From positions 49,409 to 101,030 of the forward strand of contig NZMJ01000015.1 in NCBI GenBank assembly GCA_002692855.1: a stretch of DNA of 51,622 nt, in the 5' to 3' direction. The position numbers and the translations under genes are program-made. The notes beneath the pieces are model-generated. The model searched no databases, was not told where the DNA came from, and worked only from the letters and a program-made list of their open reading frames with translations. Origin of the DNA: Maricaulis sp. (GTDB lineage: Bacteria; Pseudomonadota; Alphaproteobacteria; Caulobacterales; Maricaulaceae). Position 1 is the stretch's first letter; every line of letters starts with the position of its first letter. Below are positions 1 through 6,934 of this stretch, one piece after another.

Positions 1-1
1 T

Positions 2-187
2 CGCCCCGCCGTATTCGACTGGCTGGCGAAGACAGGCGGCGTCGACGACCATGAAATGGCACGCGCCTTCAACTGCGGGGTCGGCATGATCCTGGCGGTG
101 GCCGAAGACGACGCAGACGCGGTCCTGGCGGACCTCGGCGCCGCCGGGGAAACCGCCTTCGTGTGCGGCGTGTTACAATCGGCATAG
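2..187 (+). CDS. purM: Phosphoribosylformylglycinamidine cyclo-ligase, C-terminal fragment
   Basis: This is the last 61 codons of a gene that begins before the window; the frame is open from base 2 to a TAG at 185-187. The peptide contains the pattern MARAFNCGVGMILAV, typical of the C-terminal domain of AIR synthetase (PurM), which closes the imidazole ring in de novo purine synthesis. purN follows 4 bases later, and purM-purN is a very common pair, which supports the call. The N-terminal ATP-binding half cannot be seen here. Confidence 0.88.
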   Translation, partial: RPAVFDWLAKTGGVDDHEMARAFNCGVGMILAVAEDDADAVLADLGAAGETAFVCGVLQSA

Positions 188-191
188 CGAC

Positions 192-833
192 ATGGCCAAA
201 ACCAAGCTTGCCATACTGATTTCCGGACGCGGGTCGAACATGCAGGCCCTCATTGAGGCGTGCAGCATTCCTGATTTTCCTGCCGAAATCGCGCTCGTCC
301 TGTCAAACCGGCCTGACGCCGGCGGGCTCGACCGCGCCAAGGCTGCAGGTTTGCCGACTGCTGTGGTCGATCACACCGGCTACGAAACCCGCGAAGCCTT
401 CGAGGCGGTGATGAGCGACCTGATCGAGGCGTCGGGCGCGGACATCGTCTGCCTGGCCGGGTTCATGCGCCTGCTGACAGCTGACTTCGTCAATGACTGG
501 CGTGATCGCCTGATCAACATCCATCCATCCCTGCTTCCGTCCTTCCCCGGCCTGCACACGCATGAACGCGCCCTCGAGGCAGGCGTGAAGCTGCATGGCT
601 GCACCGTGCATTTCGTGCGCGCGGAAATGGACAATGGTCCGATCATCGGCCAGGCCGCCGTGCCCGTCCTGTCCGGCGACACCCCCGAATTGCTGGCGCA
701 GCGTGTCCTGGTTGCCGAACACCAGCTTTACCCGGCCTGCGTCAAGCTGATCGCATCGGGCAAGGCCCGCGTGTCGCGCGACATCGTGCGCACCGAGTCC
801 AAGGTTGACGGGCTGCTGATCAATCCGGCCTGA
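192..833 (+). CDS. purN: Phosphoribosylglycinamide formyltransferase
   Basis: PurN transfers a formyl group from 10-formyltetrahydrofolate to GAR, the third step of purine synthesis in the cytoplasm. The 213-residue length fits the family. The N-terminal SGRGSNMQAL phosphate-binding loop (residues 11-20) is present. The catalytic triad is N109 and H111 in NIHPSLLPSFPG plus D147 in EMDNGPI, matching the N-H-D set of the known enzyme. The gene starts 4 bases after the purM stop, so the two are probably co-transcribed and translationally linked. Confidence 0.97.
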   Translation: MAKTKLAILISGRGSNMQALIEACSIPDFPAEIALVLSNRPDAGGLDRAKAAGLPTAVVDHTGYETREAFEAVMSDLIEASGADIVCLAGFMRLLTADFVNDWRDRLINIHPSLLPSFPGLHTHERALEAGVKLHGCTVHFVRAEMDNGPIIGQAAVPVLSGDTPELLAQRVLVAEHQLYPACVKLIASGKARVSRDIVRTESKVDGLLINPA

Positions 834-843
834 GGGGCGGATC

Positions 844-1263
844 ATGCGCATCACCGACACGCTTTTTGTTGATGAAGCCGAACTTGAAGAGCGGCATATC
901 CGCGCCTCGGGTCCGGGCGGTCAGCACGTCAACAAGGCGTCGACTGCCATCCAGTTGCGGTTTGACGTGATGCGTTCGAAATCGCTGCCCGACGTGGTCA
1001 AATCCCGCCTGCGCCGTCTCGCCGGATCGCGCATGACCAAGGACGGCGTGATCGTGCTGGAGGCCGGCAATTCGCGCTCGCAGGAGCGCAATCGCCAGGA
1101 CGCCCGCGACCGGCTCGCGCGGCTGATCGAACGGGCAACCCACGCGCCGAAACCGCGCAAGAAGTCGCGCCCGTCCCTGTCTTCGATCCGCAAGCAGAAA
1201 GCAGCCAAGGCGCAGCAGGGGCAAAAGAAGGCATTGAGGCAGGCACCGAAGATCGAGGACTAG
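844..1263 (+). CDS. arfB: Ribosome rescue peptidyl-tRNA hydrolase ArfB
   Basis: ArfB (YaeJ) enters stalled ribosomes lacking a stop codon in the A site and hydrolyses the peptidyl-tRNA. The GGQ catalytic motif lies at residues 25-27 within SGPGGQHVNKAST, early in the protein as expected for this short release-factor-like family. The last 35 or so residues are highly basic (KPRKKSRPS..., ending QAPKIED), matching the tail that occupies the mRNA entry channel. The 139-residue length is normal and there is no codon-recognition domain, so it is not RF1/RF2. It sits 10 bases after purN. Confidence 0.95.
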   Translation: MRITDTLFVDEAELEERHIRASGPGGQHVNKASTAIQLRFDVMRSKSLPDVVKSRLRRLAGSRMTKDGVIVLEAGNSRSQERNRQDARDRLARLIERATHAPKPRKKSRPSLSSIRKQKAAKAQQGQKKALRQAPKIED

Positions 1264-1264
1264 C

Positions 1265-1366
1265 GTGCGGCCGCTGGTGCGGATGCGCATCACCCTGCCC
1301 GCCATCCGCGGCGAAACGGACATGATGCTGGAAGAGGCGGTGCGGCGTATCCGTTCGGCGGACTAG
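1265..1366 (+). CDS. Possible 33-residue ORF or gene remnant
   Basis: A GTG start one base after the arfB stop opens a 34-codon frame (including stop) ending in TAG. The peptide reads like the C-terminus of a larger enzyme (RMRITLPAIRG, then an amphipathic end, LEEAVRRIRSAD), but I cannot name the parent family. It overlaps the 3' end of the convergent DUF1232 gene by four bases. It could be a translationally coupled micro-ORF, a decayed gene tail, or chance. There is no strong ribosome binding site apart from coupling. Confidence 0.25.
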   Translation: MRPLVRMRITLPAIRGETDMMLEEAVRRIRSAD

Positions 1367-1689
1367 GCCGCCTCGTCAATCCCGGTGGATTGGTCCTCGA
1401 CCTTGTCCCAGCGCGAGCCGATCGCCGCCAGTGTCGCGGCGATGAGGCTGGCGTCGTCGATCAGGCCCGCCACCGGAATCAGGTCGGCCACTGCGTCGGT
1501 CGGCAGGATGAGATAGCCCAGCGAGGACACGGCCATCAGCTTGACCCAGCGCGGCGTCTGCGGGCTTTTCATCAGGCGATAAAGGCGCTGCGCCGAGGCG
1601 ACGAGATCGCCGACACCGCGCATCTTGCCCATGCGGCCGACTTTCTCGCGGTAAGCGCTGTCGGAGTAATGGCGTGAATTGTCGGTCAT
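1363..1689 (-). CDS. DUF1232 / YkvA-family small membrane protein
   Basis: A 108-residue protein with the DUF1232 core: a basic N-terminal helix, then TPRWVKLMAVSSLGYLILPTDAVADLIPVAGLIDDASLIAATLAAI, two hydrophobic segments around the conserved P-x-D-x-x-x-D-x-x-P-x-x-G-x-x-D-D pattern (about residues 50-90). The family is widespread and mostly of unknown function; members are predicted inner-membrane proteins. The gene converges with arfB and lies downstream of the deaminase gene on the same strand, with a 57-base gap. Confidence 0.85.
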   Translation of the reverse strand: MTDNSRHYSDSAYREKVGRMGKMRGVGDLVASAQRLYRLMKSPQTPRWVKLMAVSSLGYLILPTDAVADLIPVAGLIDDASLIAATLAAIGSRWDKVEDQSTGIDEAA

Positions 1690-1746
1690 CGGCTTCCCTT
1701 CCGAATTACCTGTTGGCGCGCAGTCTATTCGCGAATGTGGCGGGTT

Positions 1747-2757
1747 TCAGCCCGCAATTGCGGCGTCGATCTCGGCCAGCCGGCGGTCAATCTCCGCCGG
1801 CTCAAGGAAGCTGCCGCGAAAGCTGTTGCGCGCGAGTTCGATGATCTCGCCTGCGTCGAGGCCAATCGCTTCGGCGGTGCGCACATAGTTGTCGTTCACA
1901 TAGCCCCCGAAATAGGCCGGGTCGTCCGAATTGCACGTCGCACGCAGGCCTTGAGACAGCATCCGCTTCAGGGGGTGATCCTCCAGCTTTTCGATGCCGC
2001 ACAAGCGCAGGTTCGACAGCGGACAGACCGTGAGGGTCATTTGCGCATCGGCCAGGCGTTTCACGAGCGAGGCGTCTTCCAGTGCGCGATTGCCGTGGTC
2101 GAGCCGGTCAATTTTCAGGATGTCGAGCGCCTCGTAAACGTATTCGGGCGGGCCTTCCTCGCCGGCATGGGCAACGCGCTTCAGGCCCAGTTCGCCTGCC
2201 TTGGCGAAGACGCGGGCAAACTTCGAAGGCGGATGACCCATTTCCGAGGAATCGAGGCCGACACCGTCGATACGGCCCAGGTGCGGGACCGCCTGCTCGA
2301 GCGTTTCGAAGGCGGCCTCTTCTGAAAGGTGGCGCAGGAAACACAGGATCAGCTTGTGCGTCATGCCCCATTCGGCCTTCGCGTGATCGAGGGCGCGGGT
2401 GATGCCGGCCATCACCGTTTCAAAGGCAATACCCCGGTCGGTATGGCCCTGCGGATCGAAGAAGATCTCGACATGGCGAACCGTGTCAGCGTGGGCACGC
2501 TCCAGATAGGCGCGTGTCAGATCGTAGAAGTCCTGCTCGGTCTGCAGCACATTCATCCCGACATAATAGATGTCGAGGAAGTCCTGCAGGTTGGAAAAGT
2601 CATAGGCCGCGCGGATCTCCTCGACCGAGGCGTAGGGAATGGCGACGCCGTTTCGCCGGGCCAGCTCGAACATCAATTCAGGCTCCAGCGAACCCTCGAT
2701 GTGCAGATGCAGTTCGGCCTTCGGCAGGCGGGCCACGAGGGCGGCAATATCGGTCAT
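1747..2757 (-). CDS. Adenine deaminase, type 2 (adenosine deaminase superfamily)
   Basis: A zinc-dependent amidohydrolase of 336 residues. The metal and catalytic set is visible: H17-x-H19 in ELHLHIEG, H197 and E200 in HAGEEG, H221, and D278-D279 in NSDDP. The sequence follows the subgroup that deaminates adenine to hypoxanthine rather than adenosine: NLQDFLDIYYVG, FFDPQGHTDRGI, GLDSSEMGHPPSKF and SDDPAYFGGYV match my memory of the Pseudomonas enzyme characterised as an adenine deaminase. Generic pipelines would name it adenosine deaminase (add). It would feed purine salvage. Substrate preference is inference from subgroup motifs. Confidence 0.85.
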   Translation of the reverse strand: MTDIAALVARLPKAELHLHIEGSLEPELMFELARRNGVAIPYASVEEIRAAYDFSNLQDFLDIYYVGMNVLQTEQDFYDLTRAYLERAHADTVRHVEIFFDPQGHTDRGIAFETVMAGITRALDHAKAEWGMTHKLILCFLRHLSEEAAFETLEQAVPHLGRIDGVGLDSSEMGHPPSKFARVFAKAGELGLKRVAHAGEEGPPEYVYEALDILKIDRLDHGNRALEDASLVKRLADAQMTLTVCPLSNLRLCGIEKLEDHPLKRMLSQGLRATCNSDDPAYFGGYVNDNYVRTAEAIGLDAGEIIELARNSFRGSFLEPAEIDRRLAEIDAAIAG

Positions 2758-2867
2758 TGGAGCTCCGGAATCGGTGGGTGTCCGCGAATGCAGGTCCCTA
2801 CGATAGCATCGTGCCGGGGCGAAGCTTCAAATCCTGTCCCCGCACCCAAACTTGCCGGGCAAGACGT

Positions 2868-3425
2868 CTAGATCAAAACGGTCCGGAAGGTGAGCGACAC
2901 TCGGCGACGTCTGGACTGGGGTGCGCCTGCAATCCGGTCGGATTTCCGCGCCGGAATCTCGTGCGTCCAGTCATGGCGGGCCGCGCCGGAAAGAATCAGA
3001 AGCGACAAGGGTTCGAGCAGAAAACTCGATCGTTCCCCGGTCGACTGGTGGCGGAACACCATCTCTGCAGGCCCGCCGAGACTGAGTGACGCGATTGCCG
3101 AACCAAAACAGGGTTCGCAATCAACATGGGCCGAGATCCCCTGTCCCGGCAGATACTCATTGACGATGACCTGATCGGGACGACGGTCGAACTCCGGTTG
3201 CTCCGCGATGCTGTCGGCAACGCCCGCCAGCCAGTCAGGGAGCGGCCCTATCCTCATGTCGGCGGTGACGCGCCTCGCCGTGTAGTCGTACCGCCAGCCA
3301 TAATGCTGCACACGGCGTTTCAGGTCTGCGCGCCATTCGGCGGTGTCAATCTCGTCGAGCAATCGCGACCCTCGAGTTGGGTCGGCGAACTTAGGGACGA
3401 AGCGCGCGCCGGGGGGGAGGTGCAT
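2868..3425 (-). CDS. AlkB-like 2-oxoglutarate/Fe(II) dioxygenase
   Basis: A 185-residue AlkB-family oxygenase. The iron ligands are H100-x-D102 (SAHVD) and H155 (HDWTHEIP). The 2-oxoglutarate-binding arginines lie in the terminal RRRRVSLTFR, and the N-E-Y-x-P-G-Q-G-I-S-A-H substrate-side motif is intact. The family oxidatively demethylates nucleic acids, though some bacterial members act on RNA or have unknown substrates. I chose the ATG at 3425, preceded by AGGTGAGA, over an upstream GTG at 3434. The form without a long N-terminal lid resembles ALKBH-like members more than E. coli AlkB. No adjacent ada or alkA gene is seen. Confidence 0.88.
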   Translation of the reverse strand: MHLPPGARFVPKFADPTRGSRLLDEIDTAEWRADLKRRVQHYGWRYDYTARRVTADMRIGPLPDWLAGVADSIAEQPEFDRRPDQVIVNEYLPGQGISAHVDCEPCFGSAIASLSLGGPAEMVFRHQSTGERSSFLLEPLSLLILSGAARHDWTHEIPARKSDRIAGAPQSRRRRVSLTFRTVLI

Positions 3426-3506
3426 TTGTCTCACCTGATCAACGATTCACGGGCTTAAATACAGAATGCGGGTTACGGAACAAATCCGGGACAGATATCG
3501 GAGAAC

Positions 3507-3537
3507 GCAAAAAGGCCCGGCGTTTCCGCCGGGCCTT
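3507..3537 (-). terminator. Rho-independent terminator of ndk
   Basis: An 11-bp GC-rich stem (3512-3522 with 3527-3537) encloses a four-base loop. On the minus strand it is followed by a run of T (3507-3511 read in reverse). It lies 25 bases past the ndk stop, so it should end the ndk transcript. Confidence 0.9.
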
Positions 3538-3561
3538 CGCAACATCAGAGCTGACCGGTGA

Positions 3562-3984
3562 TCAGCCGACGATTTCGACGTCGGAGAAGAAGTAGTGGAT
3601 TTCCTGCGTGGCGGTTTCCGGCGCGTCAGAGCCGTGGACCGAGTTCGCCTCGATGGATTCGGCGAAGGTCTTGCGGATCGTGCCTTCGTCGGCGTTTTCC
3701 GGGTTCGTCGCGCCCATCACTTCGCGGTATTTCGCGATGGCGTTCTCGCCTTCGAGCACCTGGACCACGACCGGGCCGGAAATCATGAAGGAGACGAGGT
3801 CGTTGAAGAAGGGACGCTCGGCGTGGACGGCGTAGAAGCCTTCGGCCTGTGCCTTGGTCAGGCGCAGGCGCTTCTGGGCGACAATTCGCAGGCCGGCGGA
3901 TTCGATCAGGGCATTGATCGAGCCGGTCAGGTTGCGCGCGGTGGCGTCGGGTTTGATGATCGAGAAGGTGCGTTCGAGCGCCAT
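3562..3984 (-). CDS. ndk: Nucleoside diphosphate kinase
   Basis: Ndk balances nucleotide pools by moving the gamma phosphate between NTPs and NDPs through a phosphohistidine. The phosphorylated histidine is H117 in NSVHGSD, and the N-terminal [11 protein letters not shown] and the G-P-V-V-V segment are intact. I start the protein at ATG 3984 (140 residues, the family norm) with GGAG upstream; an in-frame ATG five codons earlier is less likely. The gene is monocistronic: a terminator follows it and the ABC-F gene is divergent. Confidence 0.97.
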   Translation of the reverse strand: MALERTFSIIKPDATARNLTGSINALIESAGLRIVAQKRLRLTKAQAEGFYAVHAERPFFNDLVSFMISGPVVVQVLEGENAIAKYREVMGATNPENADEGTIRKTFAESIEANSVHGSDAPETATQEIHYFFSDVEIVG

Positions 3985-4083
3985 CGTGGAAGTCTCCATG
4001 TGTATCGGGGAGGTGGATTGAATTGCGCGGGCTTATAGCCGCGCTTTTTCCGCGTGTGAAGCCGTGCTACGCGGCTCGCCGAT

Positions 4084-5967
4084 ATGCTGCACGTCAACGA
4101 CCTCACCTTCCGGATGGAAGGCCGGATCCTGATTGATCAGACCAGCTTCCACCTGCCCGCGAAGGGCAAGATGGGGCTGGTCGGGCGCAACGGGTCTGGC
4201 AAGTCCACGCTATTCCGCCTGATCAAGGGCGATCTGTCGCCGGAATCGGGCGATGTGCGCGTGCGCCCCGGGGCCAGCATCGGCAGCGTCGACCAGGAAG
4301 CGCCGGGCGGACCGGAATCCCTGATGGAGGTTGTGCTCGCCGCAGATACCGAGCGCACGGCCCTGCTGGCTGAAGCGGAAACCGCAACCGAGCCGAACCG
4401 CATCGCCGAGATCCAGACACGGCTGGCCGATATCGACGCGCATTCCGCCGAGGCGCGCGCGGGAATTATCCTGAGCGGGCTGGGTTTCACCGCCGCCGAG
4501 CAATTGCGCCCGTGCAGCGAGTTTTCCGGCGGCTGGCGAATGCGGGTCGCCCTGGCAGCGGTGCTGTTCGCGCGGCCTGATCTGCTGCTGCTCGACGAGC
4601 CGACCAACTATCTCGACCTTGAAGGCGCGGTCTGGCTCGAGACCTATCTGAAGCACTATCCGGGCACCGTGCTCCTGATCAGCCACGACCGCGACCTCCT
4701 CAATGGCGCTGTCGACCGCATCGCGCATCTCAAAGGCGGCAAGGTCACCATCTACGAGGGCGGCTACGACACGTTCGAGCGGACGCTGGCGGAACGTCAG
4801 CGCTTGCAGATGAAGCTGAAGGCCAAGCAGGACGATGAACGCCGGCACCTGCAAAGCTTCATCGACCGCTTCAAGGCCAAGGCATCAAAGGCCAAGCAGG
4901 CGCAATCCCGGGTCAAGCGCCTTGAAAAGATGCAGCCCGTCGCGACCATCATCGACGATCCTGTCGCGCCGTTCGACTTTCCCGCACCCCAGCGCGACAT
5001 GGCACCGCCGCTGATGCGGCTGGAAGGCACGGTGCTGGGCTATGGCGACAAGGTTGTCCTGCGTGACCTCAATTTGCGGATCGATCCCGATGACCGGATC
5101 GGCATTCTGGGACGCAACGGGTCGGGCAAGTCCACGCTCGCCAAATTGCTGGCTGGCAAGCTGGAGCCGATCGACGGCCATTTCCGCAGGCACAAGAAGA
5201 CGCAAGTCGCCTATTTCGCGCAGCACCAGATGGATGCGTTGTCGCCCGAGCATTCGGCCTATGACCATGTGGTCGAACGCATGCCCGATGCGACCGAGGC
5301 CCAGCGCCGCGCGCGCCTCGCGACCTTCGGTCTGCCGATCCACTTGCAGGAAACACCCGCCAAGAAACTGTCGGGCGGCGAGAAGGCGCGCCTTTTGTTC
5401 AACCTGATCGTCTTCGATGGTCCCCACCTCATCCTGATGGATGAACCGACCAACCACCTCGACATGGACAGCCGGGCTGCGCTGATCGACGCCATCAATA
5501 CCTATCCGGGTGCCGTAATCCTGATCAGCCACGACCGGCACCTGATCGAAAGCTGTGCCGACCGGCTGTGGCTGTCTGAAGGCGGCTCGGTGGAGCCCTA
5601 TGACGGTGACATGGAAGAATACCGGGCGCGGTTCTCGGGCCGTCCGGGCAAGGATGAGGGTGCCAGAAAGAAGGCCGCGCCGCCTGACGAGAAGGTCGAG
5701 AAGCGCCGCGACGCCGCCAGCCGCCGGGTGGCCTTGAAACCGCTCAAGGCGGATGCCGCGAAGTGGGAAAAGGAAATCGAGCGCCTGAAGGGCATCATGG
5801 CCGTCATCGACAAGGGACTGGCCGCGCCAGGGCTTTATCAGCGCGACCCGAAAACGGCGACCGACCTGCAGATAAAGCGCGCAAAGGCCGAGGAATTGAT
5901 CGAGGCGGCAGAGCTCAACTGGCTCGACGCTGCCGAGAAAGTGGAACGGGCCGAAGCGGAGGAATGA
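4084..5967 (+). CDS. yheS: ABC-F ATPase, YheS type
   Basis: A soluble tandem ATP-binding cassette protein without membrane segments (627 residues). Cassette 1 has Walker A GRNGSGKST (34-42), signature FSGGW (147-151) and DEPTN (171-175). A charged linker with DRFKAKASKAKQAQSR (about 261-276) follows, as in ABC-F proteins that bind the ribosomal E site. Cassette 2 has Walker A at 343-351, LSGGE (429-433) and DEPTN (453-457). The lysine- and glutamate-rich C-terminal extension is probably a coiled coil. Length, linker and C-terminal tail match E. coli YheS better than EttA or Uup. A translation-factor role is known for the family; the exact role here is inferred. Confidence 0.92.
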   Translation: MLHVNDLTFRMEGRILIDQTSFHLPAKGKMGLVGRNGSGKSTLFRLIKGDLSPESGDVRVRPGASIGSVDQEAPGGPESLMEVVLAADTERTALLAEAETATEPNRIAEIQTRLADIDAHSAEARAGIILSGLGFTAAEQLRPCSEFSGGWRMRVALAAVLFARPDLLLLDEPTNYLDLEGAVWLETYLKHYPGTVLLISHDRDLLNGAVDRIAHLKGGKVTIYEGGYDTFERTLAERQRLQMKLKAKQDDERRHLQSFIDRFKAKASKAKQAQSRVKRLEKMQPVATIIDDPVAPFDFPAPQRDMAPPLMRLEGTVLGYGDKVVLRDLNLRIDPDDRIGILGRNGSGKSTLAKLLAGKLEPIDGHFRRHKKTQVAYFAQHQMDALSPEHSAYDHVVERMPDATEAQRRARLATFGLPIHLQETPAKKLSGGEKARLLFNLIVFDGPHLILMDEPTNHLDMDSRAALIDAINTYPGAVILISHDRHLIESCADRLWLSEGGSVEPYDGDMEEYRARFSGRPGKDEGARKKAAPPDEKVEKRRDAASRRVALKPLKADAAKWEKEIERLKGIMAVIDKGLAAPGLYQRDPKTATDLQIKRAKAEELIEAAELNWLDAAEKVERAEAEE

Positions 5968-5968
5968 G

Positions 5969-6036
5969 CGTCACTCCCGCAAAGGCGGGAGTCCAGAATT
6001 TGCGGTGAACGGGATTCCCGCCTTCGCGGGAATATC
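5969..6036 (+). repeat. Two-arm palindromic repeat, copy 1
   Basis: Two short hairpins lie side by side: 5973-5980 pairs with 5985-5992 (loop of 4), and 6014-6021 pairs with 6026-6033 (loop of 4). The arms are separated by 21 bases. The same two arms with the same 21-base separation occur at 49251-49311. This is a dispersed intergenic repeat of the kind common in alphaproteobacteria, located immediately after the ABC-F stop codon, and it could also act as a 3'-end stabiliser. Confidence 0.85.
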
Positions 6037-6062
6037 GGGCATGGTGTTGAGGAGCTGGCTAA

Positions 6063-6362
6063 TTAGCCGCACACAACGCGTTCGACGCGGTCATCTTCGG
6101 TCAACCAGACAGTCGTCCGGTCGCCGCGATAGTCCATCGTTACGGCCATGCCGTGCGGCACGACACGCATCGGCTGGGGAAGCGTGGCCGTGTCGACCTC
6201 GCCAATCCGCTGACCAACCAGATACTGCATGTCAGGGGCGGCGCAGGTCGGGGCATCAGGGTCCATCGGTGCGGTTCCCGGATTGGTCATCCCGGAATTC
6301 TGCACGGTAGAGCACGCGGCAACGATCGCGATAATTCCGACGGCTATGGCGCGCTGTTTCAT
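6063..6362 (-). CDS. Lipoprotein with peptidase inhibitor I78-like domain
   Basis: A 99-residue protein with a lipoprotein signal: a basic start, a hydrophobic stretch and a lipobox ending AAC at C17. The mature part has the I78 pattern: a C-A-A-P-D-M-Q-Y-L-VGQ start, a central loop, then PHGMAVTMDYRGDRTTVWL and a terminal EDDRVERVVCG with a conserved cysteine. Family members are small serine-protease inhibitors or unknown envelope proteins, so periplasmic protease control is a reasonable but untested role. It lies between the repeat after the ABC-F gene and holC, on the minus strand, with a 110-base gap from holC. Confidence 0.75.
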   Translation of the reverse strand: MKQRAIAVGIIAIVAACSTVQNSGMTNPGTAPMDPDAPTCAAPDMQYLVGQRIGEVDTATLPQPMRVVPHGMAVTMDYRGDRTTVWLTEDDRVERVVCG

Positions 6363-6472
6363 CTGATGTCCCCTTACGGCGTACTGCGTTCAATCTGTTA
6401 ACGCGGCGCCGACGGGGAATGTTCCGGCAACCCGCCCTAATCCTTAACAATTTGTGCAGTTGGCCGGGCAGG

Positions 6473-6925
6473 CTAGCCCTGCTTCTCCCAGCGCCCCTCG
6501 ACCGACTGTTTCCAGTAGGCGATGGAATGACCCGCGGCCTTGGCTTTCTTCCACAGGGCACGCGCATTCAGAACCGCGTTTTCGTCTGCGGCATCGAAGA
6601 CCACGCAGCACCGCTGAAACGCCTCGGGCGCCTCGGGTTCCACACCGTCGAGGGCAAAAAGGATGTCCGCCTTGTTGGCGTTGCCCTCGGGAATCGAAAG
6701 CAGGATGGGCTGGCGTTCCGGATCACCATCGTCCCAGCGGCCATGCGCCAGGAAGCTGTCGTCACGCGCGGTCCACAGCAACGTATCGATGTGATCAAGC
6801 CGCGCTTCGCTGGGTGCCCGCACGAGGGCGCGCCACCCCTTTTGCAGCGTCTTTTCGAGGAGTTCAGGCAGCGCGTCGGCGAGCGTGGTCCGCTCCAGAT
6901 GATAGAACCACAGCTCGCCGCTCAT
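6473..6925 (-). CDS. holC: DNA polymerase III chi subunit
   Basis: Chi links the clamp loader (through psi) to single-strand binding protein at the replication fork. The 150-residue protein starts ELWFYHLERTTLADALPELLEKTLQKGWRALV and continues with LWTARDDSFLAHG, the characteristic chi pattern. It lies 9 bases downstream of pepA, and pepA-holC is a very conserved pair. No holD (psi) is visible, which is usual for alphaproteobacteria. Confidence 0.94.
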   Translation of the reverse strand: MSGELWFYHLERTTLADALPELLEKTLQKGWRALVRAPSEARLDHIDTLLWTARDDSFLAHGRWDDGDPERQPILLSIPEGNANKADILFALDGVEPEAPEAFQRCCVVFDAADENAVLNARALWKKAKAAGHSIAYWKQSVEGRWEKQG

Positions 6926-6934
6926 CGCTTTTGC

